DNA from: Aporrectodea caliginosa
Taxonomy: Eukaryota; Annelida; Clitellata; Crassiclitellata; Lumbricidae
Length of the DNA stretch: 64,000 bases
Assembly (NCBI GenBank): GCA_020284085.1
Contig: JACEVL010000825.1
Coordinates: 62,001 to 126,000 of the forward strand
Direction: 5' to 3'
Below are positions 1 through 39,149 of the stretch, piece by piece (position 1 is the stretch's first letter; each line of letters begins with the position of its first letter). The position numbers and the translations under genes were made by a program. The notes under the pieces are model-generated. The model saw only the letters and a program-made list of their open reading frames with translations, did not search any database and was not told the DNA's origin.

Positions 1-1029
1 ACTTTTGCAAAGATCATTCAGAGAAATTTTGACCACATCAAACCATAGTCAAACTTGATCATTTATTATTACTATTAATAATTAATTAAATCTATAACGC
101 GTGAACGGTCACACCGAAATGTGAATCTGAGGTGCGGATAGTCAGTCGCCAGGAGAAGATGCAGTTAGATATCCAAGTGCATGAGAGTCAAGGAGAAATA
201 GTGAGTATCATCGAACCAGACTAGGATCAAATCCACGATCAAAAAACCAGACTGTGGCTGACCCAGACTGCAAGTGACCCAAACTATGTGGTTGGGCTGA
301 CCACATGGAATAACTTTCCAGATCTGCATGTTCTTTTAACCATTGACTCTGCAAGCACCTTTTACATGAATTTCAAAGCTGTTCTTATGGCCAGAGTTGG
401 GCAGGGAGTCTTAGGTATCTTGGAGGAGCGTTACATAAATGCTCTGAATAAATGAATGAATGAATGAATGGCACCAGACCATGTATGACTCATGCAAACT
501 ATGATCAGAGAATGGTTTTAAGTCAGATCATAACTTCTACTCTGCATTACTCCATCTTACTAATAACTAGAGAGCATCTCAAGAGTTCTTATGTCGCAAT
601 TGCTGTGGATTACTCTACATTACTCCATCTTACTACTATATAACTGAAGCATCTGCAGAATTGCTTACTTCGAATTTGTTCCGTAGCCATCTGAGAATTG
701 CGGTTTCGATCGGCTGCGGAGGCCACAGACGACGACTGGCAAGGCGGCATCTGAAACAAACGGGCTACATAAATGTTCCCATCCATGCACACATGCATAT
801 AGAATATACACATACGCAAACATTGAAATAGACATTATATATATATAAGACATACATATGCACATGCATGTATACATACACTTCAATGTATACATACAGT
901 ACATATAGACATTTATACATATAAACATAACACATCCATACCTACTTAGAACAAGATCCTACCATGCCAGTTACCCAGACCTACTTTCTACCAGTCAAAG
1001 TGGTATGAAAATGTTACTCGGAGCTATGG
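1..1029. other. No gene recognised (left edge)
   Basis: AT-rich sequence with a short (ATGA)n run near 457-472 and a TA/CATA-rich stretch at about 830-930. The short open frames here have no family resemblance. The bHLH exon expected for the E-protein gene is not visible in this stretch, so it should lie further left, outside the window. Confidence 0.5.
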
Positions 1030-1233
1030 TCATACCATGTTGTTATAATGGTACGTCGATGGCGTTGTAGTCCAGGACTGGAGCGACGGAAGGCCATAGA
1101 CTCCAGAAAAAGGAGCACCATCATATCCTCCGTAAGCTCCATGCATCTGAGAATAGCTGTAGGCCGAACGGTATGGATCCACTCCCTCGAAACTGTCCAC
1201 CTCATCCCAGCTCCCCAACTGTGGGTGCCACAT
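1030..1233 (-). CDS. Candidate coding exon, Tyr/Gly/Ser-rich
   Basis: A minus-strand open frame of roughly 80 codons, rich in Tyr, Gly and Ser, includes the stretches SYSQMHGAYGGYDG and VYGLPSLQSW. It ends at TGA (1030-1032), or could be spliced at ATG|GTATGA (donor at 1035-1034) in phase 0. Possible acceptors are CAG at about 1229 or 1203, neither with a good pyrimidine tract. It lies downstream of the last certain E-protein exon (4898-5125) on the same strand, so it could be a further exon of that gene or the 3' end of another. I see no clear match to E-protein sequence, so the assignment is open. Confidence 0.35.
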   Translation of the reverse strand: MWHPQLGSWDEVDSFEGVDPYRSAYSYSQMHGAYGGYDGAPFSGVYGLPSLQSWTTTPSTYHYNNMV

Positions 1234-1356
1234 TTCGCTGAGCTCGCCACAACCCCAAAGGCTGCCTTCTGCCTAACGCTGGTACCCTTATCAGTGTCTG
1301 CTCACAATTGTACCCTCACTGCTCACTCTGGTGCCCTTGGAAGATCCTGCTCACTC

Positions 1357-1572
1357 TTTTACTCAGTGACGATAATCACCAACAGTTCCACTTTTACTCA
1401 GTGATGGAAATTGCCAAGAGTTCCACCGTTACTCAATAACGGTAACCACCAAGAGCTCCACCGTTACTCAATAACGGTAACCGCCAAGAGTTCCACCGTT
1501 ACTCAATAACGGTAACTGCGAAGAGTTCCACTGTTACTCAATAACACGATAACCGCCAAGAGTTCCACTTCT
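1357..1572. repeat. 35-bp minisatellite, about six units
   Basis: Tandem units of about 35 bp contain TTACTCAATAACGGTAAC followed by CGCCAAGAGTTCCACC. The central three units are nearly identical and the outer ones are diverged. The spacing is continuous, without unique spacers. Confidence 0.9.
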
Positions 1573-4194
1573 ACTCAACGCCACGAACGAGAAACCAAAC
1601 AATTCAACCCAAAACAGTCAACGCAATACTACAAAACTTCGTCGACTATACAACACAGTCCGTCGTCTGCAACAATACGGATTCTCTCTCCACTGCAGAG
1701 GACACGCGCCGTAGCTTTCACGCTCCCAACCAAGACATCGCCGCCTTTGTTGGCACTGGCTTCTCGCGACCGTTAGCGGCGCAATACTAAAGCACCGTTG
1801 TATCTATATCTCGCGTCGTCGTTTTAACGGTGCAGAGGCGCTGCCGTGCCAGTTTGGCTCCTTCGCCAGTGTCAATTAGAAACCCGGACGAGTTCCCTAT
1901 TTATAGGGGATGTGTCAGTCCTGTCCCGACACTAAACTCGACCAGCGGCGAACAGCCATCCATGCATCCACCTACATCCATCCATCCATCCGTCCATCCA
2001 TCCGTCATACTTAGTACAACGGTTTCTCTCATAATACGCGATGCTCCGATAATCACTGCCACATGCCGGACTACACCTAGCGACGCACACGGACAAACAG
2101 TCGGACGGACACAGACGCCGAGAGAGACGGAGAAACACAGACGTACATGGAAACACACAGTGGCGCAGACGACGCAAAGACAGAGACAGAGCCACAGAGA
2201 GAGACACGGACAGACATACAGAAAGACAAGAAGCCAAATACAGGGCGAACGTCTAAGTAAGTTTTTATGACAATTCCAATTCTTCGCCCTCCCCCCCCGT
2301 CCGTCAGACCGACCTCCCACCCTCCGTGTCCGTTCCCATGCCTCTCTCCGTCTCTCTCACTCCATCCCTTCCTAACCTTTTGCTCTCCCTGATCCCTCCT
2401 CTGCCCAGCTGCACCCTCGCCCACCCACTCCACTCCTACGGCGGCTCTCAAGGAACCGACGAGAAGTACAGGAAGATCTCTTGAAAGATCATATAGTTCA
2501 GAATCTACGCAGGCAGCCACACAGACAGACAGAGACACACACACACAGACAGACACACACACACAGACAGACAGAGACTGACACACAGACAGAGAAACAC
2601 AGACACACTTAGACAAAGACAAAGACATAATCAGACAGGCAGACGTACAGAAAGGCTGGTACATGTAGACAGACATACACAGAGACAAACCTGCATACAG
2701 GCAAACTTAACACAGGCAGACAGACAGACACACGCAGGCAGACATACAGAAAGGCAGGTATGTGTAGACACACACATAGAGAGACAGACCAACTTACAAC
2801 AGGCAAACCAAACAGACAGACAGACAGAGACACAACTACACACAAAGACATGCAGCCAGACGGTTCGTCGATCGGACCACATCTGGCTTCAATAGCCAGC
2901 CGAGAAGATGGCTCTCTAATGGACACATGGCTCCCATTAGCCAGCGGCGGATCTAACAAGCGCCCGTCAGAAGCGACGGCCACTGAAGGACATCATAAAG
3001 TTCCCCACAGAACCACCCGTTCCCTTCCCTTACCTTCCTCCAACCCCTCCCCCACCCCCGTATCCTCCACCCTCGGTTGTTCTACCCGGTCGGTGTGCTG
3101 CCAGATCGTTTCCAGGACTTAGAAAGTTCCGTAAAGTTGTGTACGTGTGCAACAGGTTTAAGTAACGAAGGCGCGAAAATATTTCTTTCACTGCGATTGG
3201 TTCACGTGACCAGGACGCGGGAAATTTAACTGTCACTGCGATTGATTCACGTGACCAAGACGCGAAACCTGTTTCTAAAACACAATTGTTGCGTCGAGAC
3301 CGTTTGGTTCAACGAAATCACTCTTTGTCTACTAATGTGACTGCGTAAAAGACTAAAAAATGCTTGGACCTCGATTTTTGCGTTTAATAAAATATTGTTT
3401 AACATAAGATTTTGCTATCATTCACAGTCGTCGCTGCATATGATGTCTGTCTACCCGGTAGACAGACATCATTGACATGCCTGGTCTACCGCCTCATGTT
3501 GGCCACTGCTCTCGTGAGACCGTCTCTCGTCGCTTCAAACTGACAACGCTTCCCTTCTTGTTTCCGGTTCTTACTGTTTCCTGCTGTCCAGCTTCAATGT
3601 TCACTTATGAACTACGTAACGTAACGTAACGCATCTCAGAAATGTCTCGGTGCCACACAAAAGCCGCGTCTTGGAGACCAGCTTAAAAACCAGCACTATA
3701 TCAAATCGAGTCCGCAATCGGTCCATTTCCATGCCAGGCCAGAATCCGGGGAGGTCAAGCGTAAGGAAAGCATTATCAAATTACAGTTCTATTGCATTGT
3801 ATCAAAACAACCGGATACCGTAAACTCCGCTGTGCCAAATTGAGCCCAGTCGGAACAGTCTTCGTCCCGGACCCGATTTGGCGTCGGAGGTGACTTCGAC
3901 CGCGGCACCGCTCCAGCGACGGGCCTCTCAGAGACTCCGTCTCTCAACAACGTTGATTAACTCAACGTTATTTACGGCGCCCTCCAACCCCCACCTTTCC
4001 TCAACTACCAATCCTCCCTCCCAACCTTCTCTGTTCACAACCCTGCTTGATGATTCTACGGCTGACCCATGAACTCTCATACCGTAGGGTAACTATGGCG
4101 GCTCGTGGCTGACCATAGCGTCCACGAGGGTTGAATTTAGAAATATCTTCACCACACACACACGATCAGTTGGATCGAACTCCGCTGATACCCG
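1573..4194. other. Non-coding stretch with CCAT and CAGA microsatellites
   Basis: No gene is recognised. It holds a (CATC)n run at about 1960-2005, a long degenerate CAGA/CACA tract at about 2515-2850 that opens artificial frames on both strands, and moderately GC-rich sequence at 3150-3900. Two short copies of a TTCACGTGACCA-type motif occur at about 3192 and 3248, an E-box-like CACGTG pair. Confidence 0.6.
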
Positions 4195-4290
4195 TACTCG
4201 GGCGGTGCCAGTCCGAAGCCTGGATAACGGAGGAGGGTGACGCTAATCATCTATGTTAAAACAGAGCGTTATTATTTAAACAGAAACCAA
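4195..4290 (+). repeat. SINE-B tail fragment
   Basis: It contains the shared tail: GTGCCAGTCC, GGATAA, GGAGGAGGG, GACGCTAATCATC. Further copies lie at 6990, 16713 (reverse), 23680 (reverse) and 34290. The copy at 16713-17005 shows that this tail belongs to a tRNA-derived SINE. Confidence 0.75.
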
Positions 4291-4317
4291 TCCTACCGCA
4301 TCAGATAGGAGGGCACC

Positions 4318-4349
4318 TCCTTCTTCTTCTTCTTCTTCTTCTTCTTCTA
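4318..4349. repeat. (CTT)n microsatellite
   Basis: About ten copies of the trinucleotide follow directly after the SINE-B fragment. Confidence 0.95.
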
Positions 4350-4375
4350 GTTAGAGGTAACTTTCCGAGGTGTCA

Positions 4376-4827
4376 GGTCGATAGTCCGAAGGTCTGATAG
4401 TCCGAAAGTTGTGAAAGTTCGATTGATGGAAAGAATGCTTGCTTAAAATTAAGTTTGTATTGTATTTTCGTTTATTCAAAACTGGCTGTCATAACGCAGC
4501 CAACGAAAAGTGCGTAACTTATTGTTATTATAAAGGAGCTAAGACTAATTATAGATATGGGTTGAACTGATGAAAATCTCTCTTGGATCAAACTTGGATT
4601 AATGAAAATAATCCTTGCTTAAATAGAAGTTGGAATGATGAAAAAATCAGTAGAATCTGGATTGAAAAAACTATTTTATAGTATAAGTGGAAGCTGGATT
4701 GATCAAACTATCATAGTGTAAGTAGAAGTTGGATTGATGCCCAAACTATGAGCTACAATGGACGAATAATTTAGACCGCTATTATGTCGGATTGATGTCA
4801 GACTATCGAACCTTCGGACTATCGACA
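4376..4827. mobile_element. MITE-like element with inverted ends
   Basis: The left end GTCGATAGTCCGAAGGT (4377-4393) is the exact reverse complement of ACCTTCGGACTATCGAC at 4810-4826. A second inner copy of the pair (GATAGTC/GACTATC) extends the inverted ends. The interior is made of diverged repeats around GGATTGATGAAA. No open frame is present, so it would be non-autonomous. Target duplication is not clear. Confidence 0.65.
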
Positions 4828-4897
4828 TGGAACCCTTTCCGAAGCAGATGGCAAAACTTCTATAGCACCTCTAAGGAGTCAATGACCGTAGACTGAC

Positions 4898-31396
<26,499 letters not shown>

Positions 31397-31823
31397 CTGC
31401 AAACAACAACATCAGACAACGCTGACAACATCTCACAACATACATCAGACAACAACAGCAACAACAAATTCAAACATCATGACTGAACATTCACATTCAC
31501 TATATCTAGCATCACAGCAGGATATACACCCAAGCACATACACATACATGCTTGTATGAATTTTATTTGTGTATGTATGTGTGCAACTGAAGATGTATTG
31601 TGCCTTTTAGTACATATCGAAAGCGATGGATGGAAATGTACTGATGCATAACAAATTATTCATGTAGCTCACCTACCATATACACACATACATACACACT
31701 TGTTTAGATCTGTTATATGTATAGTCATAGGTACAGCACCTTTGCGAGTTACTTAAAATGTGCTATATTGTGTTCTCATACATGTATACGCATATATTAT
31801 ACAAACCAAACACACACATACAC

Positions 31824-31955
31824 CAGAGATGGGCACGATTAGTTAAATTGCTAATCGATTAGAATTAGCAAAATCTTGTATATAATCGATCAGAATAAGC
31901 TGTCTAATCGATAAGCTAATCGATTAGAATCTAATCGATTAGTTACCCATCTCTG
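31824..31955. mobile_element. hAT-like MITE with 8-bp target duplication
   Basis: CAGAGATGGGCA ... TACCCATCTCTG inverted ends, 132 bp. Flanked by ACATACAC at 31816-31823 and 31956-31963. The flank is a CACATA-rich stretch, so the duplication is weaker proof than at 43408. The interior is TAATCGATTA words, as in the copy at 22685. Confidence 0.85.
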
Positions 31956-32590
31956 ACATACACACATACACACACACACCCATACATACATACATACACA
32001 CATACAATATATCGGCGTCCTTGCTTAGCCTTCCGAAGGTCTGGCCAACTCGACCCTCCCTCCACCAACTCAACAACCAAAACGGAAATTCATCCGCAGT
32101 CCTTGGCGGCCGACAAAGACAACACTGCCGGACGATTGGTCTATTCTATGTACCTGGACGGCGATTCTTCTGCCGCATCTTTTCAGCAGCAGCAGCAGCA
32201 CTGCGAGGCATGGAACCATACATGCTACGGCGGCGGAACACCTGATCCGACCCCTGCACAGATTCCCAAGTCAGAAGAACAACAGCCCGTGGCTGTTGTG
32301 TAACAATAGGTCATGCCTCAAACAACTCAGGTCTCCAGAACAGCAGACACACTAGTGTGGCCAGAGGGAGACTTAACCCATACCACTGTATAAGCACCAG
32401 CAGCGCCTGTGAATACGCTGGTGCCCTGCGATTACAGTTAGAGTAGCGCTTTATAAATTTGGAGTTTACGATTACAATTACTTGGCAACCATAACAATAA
32501 CAAACCCTGGCCATTTATATAGCACCGCCTCAAGTAAAAACTAAGCACCAGTCATTAGTTTTTTCACAAAGTGGCGCTACATCAATAAAT

Positions 32591-32700
32591 ATCTCATCAT
32601 CATCATCATCATCAGTTCCTGACGCCAGCCATTTAATGGCGATGGGTACGAATAAATGATCTCCATTGTCCTTGGCCATTTGTCAAGGCTCCTATAAGAC
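32591..32700 (-). mobile_element. Non-LTR retrotransposon 3' tail
   Basis: Minus strand: GGACAATGGAGATCATTTAT and CGTACCCATCGCC, ending in a (GAT)n run. The same tail is at 40306-40380. A translation of the shared part (WRSFIRTHRH) resembles the extreme C-terminus of reverse transcriptases of this type. Confidence 0.6.
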
Positions 32701-32910
32701 ATAAGACATTTATTGTTCCCAGTAATTGTACATTGACCTTTCATTATGCATGTTACTACAATTTCCATGGAGTGTTATATCATCATAGTGTAACAGAGCT
32801 TTTAAATGGGAGCAATAAATAGGCAGATATACAGTAGGGTTATCATACAGGGGTCCGTGCCTTAGTTCAAACTTGATATCTGTTGGAGAATCCCATGGAT
32901 GAAATACGAT

Positions 32911-33070
32911 AGGTCAAAGAAAGGAGGTCAGGTTACGGTCGATAAGTAGGTCAGTACAGACGACTCTGTCCGACTGTCAAATGATGACCTAAGGTCAAAG
33001 AAAGTAGGTCAGGTCACGGTTGGGAAGTAGGTCGGGTCGATAGAAACGTCTCTGCCTTCTTGTCAAATGA
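32911..33070. repeat. 81-bp tandem duplication rich in AGGTCA
   Basis: Units at 32911 and 32992 share AGGTCAAAGAAAG, TAGGTCAGGT and CTCTG..TGTCAAATGA. Each unit holds two to three AGGTCA/AGGTCG hexamers. A partial third copy lies at about 33425-33460. Confidence 0.8.
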
Positions 33071-33910
33071 ACGCCTAGTCGGGCGAGTGTCTTTGCCTTC
33101 CAGACATGCTTTTCAATCGTAGATCATCCGACACAAAAATAATAAATCCCAGTTGCCACAAAATCCGACGGACGAGGCAAGTAAACAAGTCATAGACCAA
33201 GTCAGTACACACTCAACTGTAATGTGGCCACAGCTCATGGTGTCTGGAGTAGTGTGGTTAGAATGCTCACAGACCGTTTAGTGTCTGATCTCAAAGCACA
33301 ACAAGTGTCTCCTACTGTCAGACAAAGTTTGTCCACACACATACATACACACACATGCATTCATATATGAATACACACATACATACATGCATACTATAAA
33401 TACAATGTATGGTATGCTTGTATGCATAAGTAGGTCAGTAGAGATGACTCTAGCTGTCAATGGTAACATGCATACAAACAGACAGACAGACACATACATA
33501 CACACATATACATACATATATAAATAGAGACAATTACTGTATTTCATAAGTCTATAGTGACTGAACTTAACCTCAAATGCTGCAGTGCCCTGCACACGTT
33601 CCAGCTGCATCAGTCTCTGATATTCTCAGACATTAACAACGGTAACAATAACAATAATACCCTGAGAACTTCTATAGAGCCACTGTACTAATGCCAAATG
33701 CCTCAGTCGATGGTCGCTACAAAGCCCAAACGTTACAGTCTTACAGAAGCCAAATTCCAGGATGAGTCAGATCGAAAGCCAAGAAGGGAATCGGAGAAGA
33801 CATGGAAAAACAACCGACCGAGGAGGAAAAGAGTCCTGGAAAAGAGGAGTTCTTAGAATGCCCCGAATTCTTCTACCTGTTCATCATAGCAGTCCACAGC
33901 AAATAATAAC

Positions 33911-33919
33911 AATACCAAA

Positions 33920-33950
<31 letters not shown>

Positions 33951-34175
33951 TTTAATAATTTGCTTTTAATAATAATTTTAAATATTTTTAAAATAATAAT
34001 AATAATAATAATAATAATAATTTTCTCCAATAGATAATGTTTCTCCAATAGATAATGTTCAAGTCCCTGAGGGATCCTGTATACCTGACAGGGCATTAAA
34101 AAATAATAATAATAATAATAATAATAATGGCAACAACAACAATAACAATAAAAGTACAACTAATAGTGTTAATAA
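33911..34175. repeat. (AAT)n cluster
   Basis: ATA/AAT trinucleotide runs at about 33921-33952, 33991-34020, 34101-34128 and 34170-34185, with a doubled TCTCCAATAGATAATGTT at 34022-34057 between them. Confidence 0.9.
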
Positions 34176-34289
34176 TAATAATAATAGGATGATTTTGTAT
34201 AGTGCCTAAGGAAAGGATGTTGTAAAACCGAGTTCAAAAAGTCAAAGGCAACTGTTTAAAAAGATAGGTAACTCCGGACGCCACTGCGC

Positions 34290-34395
34290 GTACTCTTACA
34301 GTGCCAGTCCAAAGACTGGAGAAAGGAGGAGGGCGACGCTAACGCTAATCATCTTTGTAATGAGCGTCGTTAAACAGCAACTACTTAACTAAAAA
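34290..34395 (+). repeat. SINE-B tail fragment
   Basis: CAGTGCCAGTCCAAAGACTG, GGAGGAGGGCGACGCTAACG and GCGTCGTTAAACAGCAACTA. Confidence 0.75.
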
Positions 34396-34899
34396 AGATA
34401 GGTCTTGAGAACTTTGCAATTTAAATGTCTCCAGAGATGGCGCATTCTTCACATGGTCGGTAAGATTGTTCCATGCAGTGGGTCCTGAGACAGAAGGAAC
34501 AGTCGCCAAACCTCGTAGTAGACTGAGGGCTTATAGCAGATTTTTGATGAGGATTTGTCTAGCTGTAGTACTCCACACTGCCTGTGCTGAACTGACAGAT
34601 TGGGCAAAATTCTACTGCGACACACAGAACGTGTCTGGATGTCAGCAGACTTAGATTTTAAGCGTTATTTCATCCTTCAAACTCGTCTATCAGATTTCAT
34701 AACTCTTGTTTTACATTCTGAAATGCGTGCATATCCTTTTCCCTTATAGCATCAACACCGGAGAATGTGTGTGCGTGTGTGTGGAGAAGTCAAAGAAGAA
34801 GAAGAAGAACAGCAGTCTTTTCAGCTAACCCCAAAAGTTAGCCATAGCTATGAAGAATAAGCGACTTCGTTTACTTAGCCTCATCCTGCATACATAATA

Positions 34900-35055
34900 C
34901 AAACGCATACATACATACATACACACATACAAACTAACATATATACATACACACATACAAACTAACATATATACATACACACATACTTATAACATATATA
35001 CATACAAACACACACACACACACATACATACATACATACATACATACATGCATAC
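34900..35055. repeat. (CATA)n tract
   Basis: CATACATA/CACACATA units. An exact 37-bp stretch around ACAAACTAACATATATACAT is tandemly repeated. Confidence 0.92.
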
Positions 35056-36000
35056 ACGGACGGCAGGAAGGATGCAGTTAGGAAAGGAATGAAAGCAGTA
35101 GCAAGGTAATGCAGGGAGAGATGAGAGAAATTATGGGAAGGAAGGATTCATTGAATCAAAGAGGGTGGGTTAAGGTGTTCCAGGGCAACCTTCTCCCTCG
35201 CCACCTGCAGCGGTCATCAACCAGCAGGTAAGGTCCTCCCTATGACGTAAATTCAGATGGGAAGGGTCCCCTTTCGATCCCCCAGCGTCGGAGCTGCCTA
35301 TATATGATGACCCCAAACCTTCGTAACCGTAATCTCCAAATATCTAAGGCTTAACTCTGAAGCCAAACGCAGGGCACCAGCTTATTCACGAGCGCTGCCA
35401 CGTATCAGAGGGGGTTGTCCAGAGATCAATGTCCTGTGGGTCTCCGAGCCCGGTTGCCACGAGAGCATAGAGAGAGGAGGCAGAGCGGCTGCCAAGGCGG
35501 GTTTCGTTAAGGAGGAGAAGGCTTGGAAGCAGAGGATAGGAAAGGATTGGATAGATTATGGTAGGAATTCTTGAAGAGGTCAGACTTTTCGCTGAAACCG
35601 AACGCCCTCCACCCGCAGACAAAAGCATGTGACAGATGAGAAGACACTGAGTTACTGAGTAAGTGCTGAGTAACAGTGCTAGGGTTAATCCAGGCCAAGG
35701 ACATCTATTAAGTTTAGCATCATTGTCTAGGGTAAAGGTTAACCCTTATCCTATAGACATCATCATCATCAATCCTATCACTATTCCTAACATCATCACC
35801 CCTTTAACCTCTATCATCCTATCATCACCATCCTATCATTATCATCATCCTCATCATCCTCCTATCACCAGCATCAGCAGCAAGTAAACAAATTTTATGT
35901 ATTACCGTTACATTCAATCTTTTATTACTTTACATCGCTCCTCCTCCGACGTACACGGAGATTCTTGCCGGCTGCGTTCAACGTTGGACAGAGGAAAAAA

Positions 36001-36450
<450 letters not shown>

Positions 36451-36489
36451 ACAGACAGACATGCAGAGAGATCGTCCTTTAGCACACGA

Positions 36490-37620
36490 CGTCGTTAGCC
36501 GCACTTTATGGTCCTTCCCTCTCCGATAAAACCTCATTAATGGCCATTTCGTCTGCGCCGTCGTCAACAGTGGGGCGCCACATCCCACCAACCCACTCAT
36601 CACCAACCCCACCCCAACCCTCCTCCCAATCCGCATCCTCTCCCCACCCCACCCGCCCCAAACGAGGCAGAGTCGAATTAATGGTACAAAATGTTTAGCA
36701 ATAATTTTCGGCGCTCGTCGGTCGTTGGACATTAGGAAAGCTTTGTCCCATGGCGTTGATGGTCACTCGGCCGAAGAAGTACTTTACAACTCCTCAGGCA
36801 AACGCCTTCTTCCACTTCAAACCGCAACAATCTCCTCCCCAGCCTAACCCTTCCATCCACCCTAGCCAACTCAGACCTGCCTGCTCCTTTTCTCCCTACC
36901 TACCTCCCTGTTGCTCTCCTGACCTCTCTCTCTCTCTGCCTTCCTATTTTCTTACTTTCTTGCCTCTCTCCTTCTCTCGACGCATTCTTCCTTCCCTCGT
37001 GTCTCTCTCCTTCCCTCTATATATCTCTCATCCCTTCCCACCTTTCTTTCCTTCCCTTTGTATAGATCTCTCTCCTTTCCTTTATATCTCTCTCCCATCC
37101 TCCTGCCTCCTTCTTTCCCTCCGTGTCTGTCTCCTTTATCCCCGCCTCCTTCCTTCCCTCTATGTCTCTTTCTTTCCATTCCTGCCTCTCAATCCTCCCC
37201 TCCCTGTTTTTCTCCTTCCCTTCCTGCCTCCTTCCTTCCCTCCCTGTATATCTCCTCCCTCCCTGCCTCTCTCCTTCACTCCATGTCTCTTGCTTTCCCT
37301 CCCCGCCTCTCACTCCTCCCCTTCCTGTTTCTTTCCTCCTCTTCGTGCCACTCTATCCCCCGCCCCTCCCCCGCCCCGTGTCCCTGCGTTCACCGGAGGC
37401 GGATTGTTGATTAGAGGGAGAAGCTCTGAGGGTCTTCAGGCGGGAGTTGCAACGACCCGACCACAGCCATAAAAACGACCGGCAATTAGCAAAAGCGCTG
37501 ATTACTAAATAATTACCCGAGTGCTGCGTCAAAGAAAGTCTGATTGGACACTGATTGGCTCTTGGCAATCAATCAACCGTTGCTGCCAAGATAGAACCCA
37601 CGAATGCTACAAGCGTAAAA
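36490..37620. promoter_or_regulatory. Two GC-balanced islands flanking a pyrimidine-rich block
   Basis: Islands at about 36490-36760 and 37470-37620 are repeat-free with CpG and homeodomain-like words (CTCATTAATGGCC; GGCAATTAGC; AATAATTACCC). They surround a CTTCC/CTCC-rich block (36830-37390) whose 240-codon frame is low complexity. They lie 5-6 kb upstream of the first coding E-protein exon. Enhancer function is inferred only. Confidence 0.35.
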
Positions 37621-37849
37621 CCGTAAAATTACATTTACAAAGCCTCCTGGGCTCTATACAAATATTCAGGTAGATACAACGTAACACTTACTATTACAAT
37701 ACAAGACTGTGCACATCGTTTTGTGCTATTGTCTTTGTAGACTTCCAAAAAGGCCTAAACAGTCGCTACAAAAGTTCCCTACATAGTAAAACACAATCAT
37801 TATAACTGTGTCTCACTGAATAATAATAATAACATTATTATTGTATTTA

Positions 37850-38035
37850 TTATTATTATTCATATACATTCAATAGGCGCCACTATCAAATGATGAAGCA
37901 TTAAAGGACACTGAGCAATTATGAGTGAAGGACTTGCTCGAGGTCCATACACGTCTCAGAGGAAGAGGCTAGAACTGCTACTCTCTGCAACGTGAGCGCC
38001 CTATTCGGCCCTAACCAACTGGCCACCGTGTCCCA
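37850..38035 (-). repeat. SINE-C copy
   Basis: AATAGGCGCCACTATCAAAT, GAGCAATTATGAGTGAAGGA, CTTGCTCGAGGTCC and CCCTAACCAACTGGCCACC, in the same order as at 6120. Confidence 0.75.
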
Positions 38036-38819
38036 TATCTAATTAGTCAAAAATCACAGGGATAAAGACTTACCAGAAACGGAGAAAATAACTTTTGAAT
38101 CTGAACATTGAAAAACTGGTTAATCTCGTAAGTATCCATTTTTATAATATTTTTTAAACAGCAGAAAACGGGACAGCATTAAGATCAAAGAAATCTGGTC
38201 ATTAGAACATTTATTATTCCATTTGCTGGAAGCTCTTTGATCATCAGGCCCATTCAGACCAATGGAACCAGAACACATGAAAAGGGAAAATCTACTAAAA
38301 TTAATATTGCAATAAAATTGCTAATAGGATCATATTTAAGAGTTTAATGCCAAGGTAACTGAAGCAGTGGGGGTTAGAACACGCCAGATGTAGGCGATCC
38401 TCATCCAAAAATCTGCTACACATCCCAAGGTCTAATTAGGTTTAGCGGCTCTTCCTTCTCTGTCTCTGGTTTACTGGGTGGAACAGTCTTCCCTATACCA
38501 TGTGAAGAATGCACCATCTCTGGAGACATTCATATCACATTTCAAAACTTATCTTTTTAAACTTTCATATGACTGTCACTGAGTTTTCGAGCTCATGTAC
38601 AGCGCCCTTTTCTTCGGTCTCGGGTGTTCTACTGCACCCTGAATGACTGGTTTGGTAGGTGGGTTAGAGAATGAACGAGTGTATGTATGGATGAATGAGT
38701 GTGAGTGAGCAAGCAGATGGATGGATGAGTGGAGTTTAAGCCAGCAAGTGAGCAAGTGAATGAGAGAGTGAGCAAACAAGCAAATGAGTCCTTGAGTCAA
38801 TTAAGGAGATTGATCGAAA

Positions 38820-39115
38820 GATTGAGTGAGCGCACCAGCAAGCGATTGATTGAAAGATTGATTGATTGAAAGATTGATTGATTGATTGATTGAAAGATTG
38901 ATTGAGAGAATGCATTCATTATTTCTAGCAGAAGATAAGCGCTTATTCAATACACAAACCTGACAAATACCAAAACGCATACAAAAGGTAATCAAGGTCT
39001 GTATACTGAATACATACAAATGACCAAACGACTAATGCCCAAATGACAAAATGACCAAATGGCTAAATGACTAAATGACCAAATAACTAAATGACTAAAT
39101 GACCAAATGACCAAC
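38820..39115. repeat. GATTGAAA and ATGACCAA repeats
   Basis: (GATT)n with GAAAGATTGATT units at about 38840-38905, and a separate array of CAAATGAC/TAAATGAC units at about 39018-39115. Confidence 0.85.
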
Positions 39116-39149
39116 TGATTCAAACTACCCCACCAAGACTTCATGCCAT

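Noticed and set aside
1357..1572. Evenly spaced 35-bp units that could suggest a CRISPR array
   Set aside because: The whole unit repeats, with no unique spacers, and the genome is eukaryotic.
37017..37414. Several 100-240-codon Ser/Pro/Leu-rich frames on both strands at 36750-37472
   Set aside because: Low-complexity CTTCC-rich sequence; frames on both strands mirror each other.
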